64,000 bases of DNA. Source: Apostichopus japonicus (taxonomy: Eukaryota; Echinodermata; Holothuroidea; Aspidochirotida; Stichopodidae). This document shows positions 49,101 to 61,100 of this stretch, piece by piece. The notes beneath the pieces were generated by a model. That model was not told where the DNA came from. It saw only the letters and a list, made by a program, of their open reading frames with translations, and searched no databases. The stretch's first letter is position 1, and every line of letters begins with the position of its first letter. Where the stretch lies: assembly GCF_037975245.1 (NCBI RefSeq), contig NC_092576.1, forward strand, positions 33,830,611 to 33,894,610, given 5' to 3'. The position numbers and the translations under genes were made by a program.

Positions 49101-52100
49101 TGTATCATTATATTATCTTAAACGGCCGCCAACTTTTCAGTAGAAAAAAAACCTTTAAAAGACCTAATTCTTTATGACGAAAATAAAGAAATTAAACATC
49201 TGTTTTTTTTTTGTCATGCAAAATATGATTTACATAGTCTGTGAGTGGCCAAAAAGTACAAAAAAAAAAACACATCCGAGTTGTATTAGTCGTAACTTGT
49301 TATGAGCTCAAAAACGTATAAAGTATAAAGGTCCATACGTGACGTTACCGCCCCTGGCATAACATGCACTACCCAAACAATCCAAAAGCTACTAAGTAAG
49401 TATCTGGTAATTTTTTTTTGAAGGGTGTTCAGTATGTTTCCCGTAGGTTTATGTATTTGTATCGTCAATTAACATTGCTAAAATAATGTTTCAAATGAAA
49501 TGTGAGCCATCTGCAACCTGATAAGATGCGGAATCGATATTACTATAAATAACGTGAACGGAATGGCCTTTAAATATAATCTTGTAAATACACCCCATTA
49601 TTATCACCCTGGGTTAATAACTCTTTCCAATGACTGGGAATTGCGTGGATAATACCATAATACCTTAAGTTAGTTTACTTTTTGTCAACGACGAGTGTGA
49701 TAAGAAACAATATTTGTCATTTAATAAATCTTTTAAATATATGTAATCCCCTTGTCCTGCCAGGCTTTATAAAAAAACAAATTTATGATCAACTTCAATA
49801 TCAAGATTTTTCAAAATGATTTGATTACAAGTTGGGTTCTTAAATGCAAAACGGGACCAGCCATAGATAACATCATTTAAAAACTTATTAGTTGTCTTAA
49901 TGTCTTCATACGAATAATTACAAACAAATATACGATGTTTGCCAAAATTCTTTAGATAAAAGTCAAAGTTTAATTTCCATTTTACAATCCTTTTGTCGTG
50001 ATATCGCCTCACCCACGTACATTTTAAACCATCAGTGAAGCTGTTAAGATAGACTGCTTTTAACCAAACACTAGAAATAGGATTTATTAAAGTAGTGCGC
50101 CTAATTTTATCAGGTTTTCCTGACCAAATAAACTTATAAGTGATCGACACAATCAACTTAATGAAATATTCAGGCGAGTTCGGAAGATTCTGAATAAAAA
50201 TAGAAAAACTGTGAGATTGCAAGTGACAAGACTAGGACAATTTTACCAATAGGGGTGAGGTCTCGACATGACCACATATTAAGTGTATTTTTGAGGCGAG
50301 AAAGCTTGGGGAGAAAATTTAGCCATTACTACCCACAATAAATTGGCGAGAAAATTTAGCCATTACTCATCACAATACCCAATACAGTGATTAGACAATT
50401 GGTCTAATTAAGATCATAATTATCTATAAAATGAGTCTTCCTAGTAATCAAAGGGCCAAGTGGATAGATATTGGTCTATCATAGTTTAATTTAAAGCCAG
50501 ATGCCAATTTCAAATCCCTAAAAATATGAACAATTTCACTTAGAGAAGTGTGGGAACCATCAAGAAAAATTGTAGTATCATCTGCATGCATAATCCTAAT
50601 CTCTTCATTTAGAGTTAAAATACCACGGATAAGTGGATTGAAATTATATTTATAGCTAAAATTTCAGCGCAGATGATAAAGATATAAGGACTTAAAGGGC
50701 ATTCCTGTCTCACTCCTCTTTAAATAGAAAATGACTTACATGCAAAACCGCTGTTAGTGACTGATGCAGTACGGTTGCAATAAATAGTACGTACCCAATG
50801 ACAAATAATGTCGGTAAATTCGAAAAAATGTAAACACTGAAATATAAAAATTCAAATTCAACTTATCAAAGGCTTTCTCAAAATCGATAAAAAGTATAAA
50901 ACCCAGGATAGATTAATCTCTGCAGAAATCAATAGTATCAAGAATACAGCGAATATCTCGCCGATAAAGCGATCTTTCATAAGACCAGTTTGATTGGGCC
51001 AATAATAGAAGAAAGAATTATTTTTAACCTCGCTGCTAATGCTTTTGAACATATTTTAAAATCAGTATTTGAAAGTGAAATTGGGCGGAAATTCTTAACA
51101 AGAGTGTGGTTTTTTCCAGGCTTAGGAATAAGGCAGAGGACACTACGACTTTGCTCGTCGGAGAGGGAGCTTTCGGAGAAAGGTCATTCAGGGGTCATTT
51201 TGGGTTATTTAAAAAAGAAAAAAGAAAAGGCTATCTCTTGCTGAAATAGAAAACCGTTACTTGAGATTACGTCCCAAAAATTGTTAAGAAGAAGCTCAGA
51301 TAAGGTGTTCTGGAATTTTCTTATGGACTAAACTACGCTATCGTTTAATTGAAAACTGGTTAAAACATTAACAATTCACGAACGGGGTAAGTGCAAAAGG
51401 GGGAGCAAGAGCGATTCGGTCAACAGCTGATCACAGCAACCTTATCCTTATAGTGACTAATAAAATAGTGCCCCTAAGTTTTACTTTTGCCTGTAAGTGC
51501 ATATAAATTGCAGTTTATATATGTGTTTGAGAAACATTAATGGCTGCGTATTAAGGGACACGCATACAGTTTTTGCTAAGTAATGTATGTTCGTTTAATC
51601 ATATGCTATTTTTTTAATACACAAATTATTTCATTCGTACAATTTGATACCTTGCTTATTAAATTCAATATCAAATACTTGTGACCTGAAACATGACTGT
51701 ACCTGCTTTGGAAAATAATAGAAATTTAAAGGATTAAGCTGATGATCTCAAATAAGTTACGCTAAGTGAATGCCTATTGGTTATGTCCTTAACGAAGTTT
51801 GATAATGATATAGAATGGCTGAAAACTAAGCTAAAAAAGACTTCAGGCTCAATTTTGCGTGTACATATAGCACATAATGTTGTAGGCACATTTTGTCGGT
51901 CTTGATGCGGGTCAGTGTAATTTATGGCATACCAATTAGTAAAAAAACTGTACATAATATAGGGAAATGTAATCAAAATAATTACTTCTAACAACATGTT
52001 TATGCTCATACCAGTGAAGTTGGAGTGTTTAAATCAGTCAGTGTGACCAAAGTTGGTCATAGCTGTTCCTTGAGTAGTGGGTCATTTGGCTGTATGGAAG

Positions 52101-55100
52101 TGCATGTCAAAGGTCATACATGAGTCATCTAAGTTCATTGTGTGAACACATGCGACATGCTTCTAAGGAGAGATATATAGATGATCACCAAAGTGGGCCA
52201 ATGTTTTCATTAAGTTTTGGGTCATATGGGTGTTCAAATTATGTGGGTAATTATCATCCAGGTTTATTTGGAGTTAGTTGTATAAAATTACCGAAGATGA
52301 TTCTCCTACAGTTTGTAAAGGTATTACTTGAACAGTATTTTATATAGGGGTTCAGGAATTAGAGGTCAAAGGGCATATGGGTCCTCCTGAGAACTTATTT
52401 GAAGAAAAAAATTGCAGCTTATATTACACCATTAAATGTTTTTTATTCTTTTAAGATATCTAAATTTTCCTCCTTACTTACAATTTGAGAAAATGTTTAA
52501 GATGATACATTATTTTATGATTGGTATATTATTTAAAAATATGTTAAAAGAAAGACATGGTATGAGCCACTGTACCACTGGTGGTCTAGTTATCTAGTAT
52601 GAATTTAGAGATCAATGGCAGATATGTACTTTACATTGTCGGCAATAAACAGGGAGAGCATTACTTTTTTTCCTACCACTCATATTTTACCATCCAGTAA
52701 AGCACCTCTCACCATTTATTGTAATTTGACGTTCATCATTCTCAATTTTGATTCTTTGTTAACAGTTTTAATGAATTAAGGTTTCCAGATTTTTGGTGTA
52801 TAACTTATTGCCATCCCGTGGAGACATTTAACTATTGATTTTTGGCAAAGTAAAGTTGTACACTGTATTTATTTTCATATTTTTATAATTATAGGTGGAT
52901 TACATCCAACAGTCGCGCATGGTAGCTCACAATTCAATAACAGAGAACAGCTATCCTTAACTTTTGAGTAGAGGCACATGCTAGAGCAACAAAATAAACA
53001 GAACTTACAACAATATTCTTAATAACATGTGCCTGGTTGTTAAAAGAACCATTTAGTTCCGTTTTGTAAATATTTCTTTGACCAAATAAAGTCTCAAGGA
53101 ACAGAGTGTTATTTTTCATAAGCCCTGACTTCTGTCATGAAAAATGGATAATAGAAAATAAGTGTTTCGTTGTTGCCGTGTGGTTTCGCTTTAAGTTTGC
53201 AAAGTAATCCTAAAATGGGGATATCTCTATAACCAAGGACCTTTTTTGTTTTGTTAGTGTAGAATGAGGACTCTTCTTTTTTTTTTTGACTTTTAAATTG
53301 TTAGCTTAAAGAGAAACTATTATCATTAGTTCGTCTATCCTTTAAATAAACAGTTGGTATTCCATGTAATGTTTTCAGGATATGCGGTAAACTGTACGGT
53401 CATCGCAGGAACGTGTGTAATTTATAGAAATACAGGCTGTAATTTACTATATTTTTTTTTTCATTTTAGCTGACAGTCATTTTACCGTAAAATTTCACTT
53501 TTTTCTTTACAGTGTACTAGTTTATTAGATGAGGCCAAAGCAAATGTTGATGTATACAAATGTAATTGATAATGAAGCAATTATATGCAAGGAAACATAT
53601 CGCGAGTTTCAATGCTCTGTATACTAGTCATTTTTTAGTCAATTCTAGTGCGCATTCAATTAGTGAACTTAAAAAAAAAACGTATTTTAACGGTAGATTA
53701 CAGGGAGTCTGGACACCTGTGCTAAGACGTAATATAACAACAGTTTGTAAAAAAATGAGTACATTCAAACCGCGAATCCAGGTCGTTATAATTCTAATAT
53801 TTCAATATGTCTAGCAACCTACATGGTTAATTTAACACAATGTGTGCATAATTTTCTAACAAAATCACATAACCCAACAAATTTACGTAACACCTTCATT
53901 GAAAATTACAAATTGAACAATGTCCCAATGTATGTCGAATGCAGCAAACAAAAAACTAATATTAACGTGTAATTTTACATTCAGAGAAAGGTTAATTAAT
54001 GGATATCAAATCATTATATTCACCGTCATTAACGTTCTACAATTGAAACTATGATGAACTATTATTTAATGTTAATATACGGTACTATTGCGCTTTTACG
54101 TCCAAACTGACCTGTTCTTTTTACAAAAATTGACTTGCATGTACATAACAATGAAAGCACATGCTACATAACGTCTTCCTGTTCTACTAATAACACATAA
54201 TTGTTATATAGTACAGGCGCGTGCCACGGTTACCGACTTACGTCATAGTTGGATGCGTTCTCAAGAAGCTGTATAGTACGTCTCTTTTGTAACTCACTGT
54301 CACAGCCTTGAATATGTATATCTTTTGTACATCGTTTCCTGACTGCATCTTCATTAACCTGGTAATATAATACAAAAATAAGGTAAGTAGAACTTAGATA
54401 AAATTGCATTATGTATTAGTTTGTTTTTGTAGGCTTAGATCCTTAGTTTGAATGTATCAGACATCATCTAATATCTCCCCACAGAGTCTCTTACCGAAAA
54501 TTTGTCGAGTGAAGGATATCAGAGAGAAAATATTAAATCGTTTAATGTAACCTTTATTTAGGACCCAATTTGTTAGATATTTATGATAGTTTACTTAAAA
54601 TATGGTATACCATATTTCATAATCTCTTTCCAAATGATTCATACATATCGAAGTAAGCACAACAATAAACAGCAATATCAGAAAAATATATACAAAGTAT
54701 ACCTTCCAAATACCGGATTGAAGATCCAGACTGTAGCCGTAGTTAAACCAGAACACTAAGATGACAGATATAAAAACTCGTGTTAGAGATGGAACAATGA
54801 CACATATAATACGAAAATATTCATCTATAGAAAACGATGTTGAAATATAAACGGATTAGATGTGTTTGTGGAACTGGCATGAAATTCATTTGTCTTTATA
54901 TGTATAAAACAGCCACACGCCCCACGCCCCACGCATTTACACACACGCATGTATATATGAGGAGGAACACCGGATGCATGTACATGACAAATACATAACA
55001 AATATATAAATATCAACACACCATACAAATTCCACTTCACAACCGGTTTCGTACTTTTGAGAATCATCAGGCGATGACAGGAATCAGACACCGGACCTTT

Positions 55101-58100
55101 GTGTCACAGACTGAAGTTCGAACAAATCAGTCGCAGTGCTCACAGTGCTTTTACTAGTGTGAATACGTATAATCTGGCCCTGTATAACTGTCAATGGTGT
55201 ATAACACACGTGATATGATAATACATTGTGCACGAGGGGCGTTGCCTTTAAATTAGACAATAAACACAGAATTCCTACAATAACGAATGTGTAGCAACTT
55301 CCGTTACTAATATCCTAGTCACTGTGAGATATTTTCTAGTTAAAAGAAAAGCGATATTATAAACTAACGGCTAAAACAAACAAGATTTTCTCGGTGATAA
55401 GAATGAATATGAGGAGTCCTGATAAACTTTAATGCTGCATATTCACTGACTAAATTTGAAGATATAGACATACCTTTAATATTTCTAGATAGCAGCTCTG
55501 CAGGAATTGACTCCGAGGAGAAGGTCAGAGGCAACAGATAACCATCGAACCTTTTTTGTAGAAATAAAGAATAACGAGAGAAATGTTACAAATTAACAGA
55601 GTAATCTAGCGGGAAAACTAATATAACAACACATTTTTGTTAAACTTATTGAACATATCTATTGTAAAGGATTATATATAAGAATAGTTTTACAATAAAT
55701 ATCGCTTGGTTGTTATTAACCGTCAAGGGAATACAATTAAAAATGCTTAGGTGGTTCCTTACAAAAATAAAAGATAGCATCTTAAGATAGCAAAAGATAG
55801 GCTCTTAACAGTGCAATTATTTATCAGTATGCATGTATGCTTATCTTAAACTGAAGTTAGATAATGAGCTAGAAGGTTTCTAAAGGGAAGAATGAATTGA
55901 ATACCTCATACCTTACTAAATTACACAAATTAAACAAACATAACGATGCCCCATAGTAGCCATCGGTTTTCAAGTAATATATTGAACTAGCATCAAATAA
56001 TTAGCGCACAGGAAAGCCTTGGAGTCGGTATTAGCTTCCATTTGGGGGTTGGGGAGGGGTACAGTTATATTTATCACTTAATTTTATTTATAAATATATG
56101 AAATTCCCCAATTTTATTTGTGAAAACTTGTCATGTACACTTCATTTCAAAATTTATCTTATTATAAATCACTTTACTTCTCTCTGTTCTTCACAGAAGT
56201 CTTTCTCTTCATTTATTTTTACCAGTATATCGTAAGTTATCTTCTCACTGTTAACAATATGATATTTTTCTCTCAACACAAATTGACATAAACGTTTCTC
56301 AACGTTCTTGTTTAACACTTCTTAAGCAAGAAAATTAAATATTTCTTTAGAAAGTTAAATGTTGGACAACTTAATATCCATGCCAATCGGAATCACAACT
56401 TTCCATTCACGAAGAACATTTACCTAGCAGACTTGTTGTTCTTCGCCTAAATATATGTACATGTTATATTAAATACACAATGGCTAAGCCCTACTAGTTT
56501 TATTTCGTTAAGTTTTCAGCGAAAGAATCCAATTCATTGCAGTTTCATAATTTTATACAAAAAAAAATCTTTTTCTATGATTTGAATGGTTTAAGGCTCG
56601 CCCTAGTCCTCTGAAAACAATTTTACTTTGTCATTGCTCGGCAAACACAAACCTTTGCTATATTATAGTGTTGCCAATCTACCTTATATGAGAATAAACA
56701 GAATCACGGCATTAACTTAACACAGTCTTTTGCAGAATTTGTTGTTTGTATAGCGAGTATAAGGGGAATACATTTCGTCAACTTGAGGCATGAACTACAT
56801 AATGAATATTATATCGAGGCTTCCATAGGCATCGGATTCGATGACCTGTTACTATACAGTTAGAACGCGTATCATGTGACGTGATCCGCGGTACTTCCAT
56901 TGTAATGTGTTTTATAACCATTTTCAGTTCATTGTGATAACAAAATTCAGTAACAGGTTTGGTCACTATGGATTAAACCTCTTGTGTTCCGGAAACATCA
57001 GAGAGCAGTAACGCTTAAATTAACAACCACGAGAACCAACAACAAAGCATGGTATTTTCAATCCTTATCTCCTTTAACACACTTTATTCAGCATCAGAAG
57101 TAATTTTTCTGGTTGCTAAAATTCTCTAATTTCGTGCCCTTGACACAAACTGTTATAATCATTGCTTACACACCACAGACATGTATACATATAATTAATA
57201 TCACTCCTGCTGACAACAATGCGCTTTGCAGCTATTTGAAGGTCGTGTGTGCATTCTTGGTACACCAAAAACGATGACTCGCGAAACGGGTGATTACGTA
57301 ATAGTAACGAAGTTTCGACGGAATCCTGATCTTATCTTCAAAATATGTTTGATATTCATAAATAGAAACACTTGATGTACCAGATTAGCTCGAATTTTGT
57401 GGAAACAAATGAATTACAACTGATTAGCCGACACAGTTGTTGTTATTTTTTGAAAAAAATTCTAACATATTCGTAAATGTTATAATATCTCACATAGTGT
57501 ACAGAACCCACTCGCCTATTTCATTCACCATCAATTTTGTAACAGCGATATTTTTTTTTATAGAAAGATGATAAAGATTCCGTTTTATTTTCCATTCCGT
57601 CAGGTTTACCCTTAAAGTGGCTCACAATTCTGTGTATTTATGTAATTGTTTTTATTTTAAGAATTTCTTACAATCTGGAAAATTATTGGCACTTCATTGC
57701 CTAACGTTAAGACTCTACGTAAAGTAGCAGTGTAAGTTACGCATATCGGTTAGCTGTTCATCTTCAATTTGCTGCGACAAGCCCAAAATGGCCTTTATGC
57801 AAAATTTCTATGATACACACCTGTAAACGAAATTGGTTAATGACTGGAAAAAAAAATAAGCGTATAAACACCCAAGTATAATTTATAACAAAACCAAATC
57901 AAATACCAATGAAAACGTCATTACAATGCATATTTATCATGACATTCCTCTTTGTATAGAAATGCTATTAAACTATGTTACACACATACAGTTTTGCCTT
58001 CATGAACGGATCGGTTGTGTAAATGTTTGATTTTCGGATACCATAAACAAACCAACCAAAGTATATTTATGTTACGTATATCATAGTCACACTCTATTAA

Positions 58101-61100
58101 CACCGGTAAATATTTCATCTGTCTATTCCAATAATTATAAACGTACAACTGATATGATACACTAGCCCATATACCAATACTAAATCAAATCGAATGATAA
58201 CTGGAATACACTTGTAGATCATTTATGTTGCCGTCAATTTATCCTGAAGTTATATGTGATTGTGAGGTTAGTATACTCTCTAATGTGTTGTACAGATACA
58301 GGTTAATACGTTACTCGTTGTAATACTTACTCTAGCTTCTTCAACATACGTGACAGTTGTACAAACATCAATATGTCAGCAACCTCTGTCTCTGTCATTT
58401 CTCTTCCTTTCTCTGTAAGTATCACTACCTTCTTTACTGATACAGGACATGACAGGCGTAGCCCTGACTGTAGGATGACGTTACCAGCATCAATCTTATT
58501 GAAGGACATCCACAGATACAGACAGGAGATGGGAATCTGAAGAAAGGACAAACATTATATATGATAGTTTAATCATACTTTGATTATGAATTCCGTTAAT
58601 ACTATTCACTGATCGATACCGACTCTTAAGGTATGCCGATCTCTTTTAGTATTGATACGAGCCCTCATCACATCATTACGATGGATTGACTGTTTTTAAA
58701 CTGAGCCATTTTGAGTAGATACCAGAATTTGGGAGAATGTAAGACATTTTGTAAACGTTATAGTCTAGCTCGCAAGCTGGCATATCACAATTACACATAA
58801 TAATATACAATTTGTATCAAAAACATGATTGTCGTAGCGATTTAAATACAACCCAAATACGGACCTAAATGATCCGAATGATTCAGGTTTCAATACTAGT
58901 TCTTCACATAAGGCTCATGTTAATATTTCAAATTAGTATTCAACACGGTGCTAACGTTACCTTTAGATTATATTTACATTGATTTTGGGGTATCATCCAG
59001 ATTTTCTTGAAATAAGTTAACTCAATATACCTTTGGTGTTGATCGTGGGGACAGTATCATGAAGAAACTAATTATTGCGTAGTGTCGGGTCGTTCAGTTT
59101 CACTGAAATAAGTTTATTCAAGATATATTCTACTAGGATATTCAATAATTTTAGATTGATTATGACGATTGCCAGCAAGGTAAATATTGCAATCAGACAT
59201 TGATTTGGAAAATACAGCGGTTTCTAAAGATATCGATCGGACTTATTAAACAATTTCATTTAGACTGTAAAGGATCATATGATTGCGAGCCGACCATTTT
59301 CCTATTATATAATAAAGTTATATCCCCAAAACGGCTGATGGGCCCCGTTACTCCCTCGGTTTTTTCGGCTCAGAAGAAATGCGCCCATAAGCCAGTGGCG
59401 CCAATTTCCGTATTATATTCGACGCTTTAGAGCGGCCAGTTCGAAACTGACACGATAAAATTGTAAACGCTATTTTAAATAAAATGAAATAATTTAGTTA
59501 TATAAGTATACATTTTTCTAGAGTTCAAGTTTAGCATACGTGTCATATATGTATATAGATGTACAAACGCATACGTAGATGTATCTCTTCATGGCCATTT
59601 TGTTTTCTGAGACCGGCTGCAATGACTAGATGCGCAAGTATTCTTTGCACGAAAAAATCCAACATAAGTAATAACACAAAACCGACAAAAGCAACAACAA
59701 TAACAACAATAACAAGACGAGTACAACAACAACAAAACAATAGCAATAAAACTAGCAACAAAAGCAATTTGCACAAAAATCCAACAAAAGCAGTAACTTG
59801 CTTTATAGCTATGTCTGCATACCGAAACATTTAGGAAGATATTTCACATTTGGTAATTACACTGTCATATGCTGGTAGTACAAGGGTTGACAACCAGGGC
59901 ACCCGATACACACAAACAACACATTTACTACTGTAAAAGTTTTGTACCACAGCAAAAACTGAACCATGCTATAAATCGGTAGCATGTGCTATTAGGACTA
60001 CAGTAAGAAGTGGTGATATGTGTAAATATGTTGATATATACATATGTATATGCCAATTTAGCAATTATATGCAAGGAAACATATTGCGAGTATATAAATG
60101 CTCTGCATTCTAGTCATTTTTAGTCAATTATAGTGCGTAGCCAATTAGTGAACTATAAAAACAGTATTTTAACGGTAGATTACCTGCAGTCGGGACATCT
60201 GCGCTAAGACGTAATATAACAACAGTTTTTGAAAAACGGCTCTATGTTTAAACGAGTACATTCAAACCACGAATACAGGTCTTTGTAATTGTAATATGTC
60301 AATATGTCTAGCAACCTACATGGTTAATTAGACACAATAGGTGCACAATTTTCTAACGAAATCACATAACCTAACACATTTATGTAACTCCTTCCCTGTG
60401 ACATGCAAATCGAACAGTGTCCAAAGGTATGTCGATTGAAACATACAAACAAAAAGCAGTAACGACGTGTAAGTTTACATTTAGAGAAAGGTTAAGTATT
60501 GGATATCAAAATATAATATTCACCGTTCAACTGCGTTCAACATATTCAACTGCATGGAACTATTATTCTACGACAAATAGTTAATGTTAATTTACGGTTC
60601 AATGATAATTTTACATCCGTACCAACCTGTTTTTTTGTATACAGAAATTGACTTGCATTTACATAACGATGTAAGCACACGCTACATAACGTCTTCATGT
60701 TATTCTACTATTAACACACAATTGATATGTAATACAACGCGTGTTACGGTTACCGACTTACGCCATAGTTAGATGCGTTCTCCAGAAGCTGTATAGTACG
60801 TCTCTGTTGTATCTCACTGTGATTGCCTCGAATATATATATCTTTTGTACATAGTTTCCTGACTATATCTTCATTAACCTGGTATGTAACACATAAAAGA
60901 AAATGTCAGTAGAACTGAATTACACTATGTATTATTTTGGTTTTAGTAGATAATTTCCTTAGTTTGAATGTATCAGACATCATCTAATATCTCCCCACAG
61001 ATTCTCTTAGCAAAAATGTGTCGAGTGAAGGATATCAGAGAGAAAATATTCAATCGATTAATGAAATTATTTAGGACCCATTATTTTTAGATATTTATGA

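Larger units (their letters stand above)
53540..55900. repeat. Duplicated gene segment, copy 1 (exons B2, C2, D1)
   Basis: Intron and exon sequence alike can be followed in 60040-63990 in the same orientation. Examples are AATTATATGCAAGGAAACATAT at 53578 and 60062, GATATCAGAGAGAAAATATT at 54513 and 61030, ACCTTCCAAATACCGGATTG at 54701 and 62811, and TGACTCCGAGGAGAAGGT at 55509 and 63650. The duplication multiplied three of the four cassette exons. Copy 2 has about 1.6 kb that this copy lacks. Confidence 0.9.

Noticed and set aside
49141-49250. Plus-strand peptide words (IKHLFFFCHAKYDL) resembling a LINE C-terminus
   Set aside because: Too short, interrupted and on the opposite strand to the adjacent L1-like remnant; poly-T makes it unreliable.
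54756-54840. First reading of exon C as a membrane-spanning exon of 42 residues
   Set aside because: The homologous exon C1 begins at the inner acceptor and gives matching peptides (V-W...LQSG-W). The hydrophobic part is therefore intron or at most an alternative extension, so I do not call a membrane protein.
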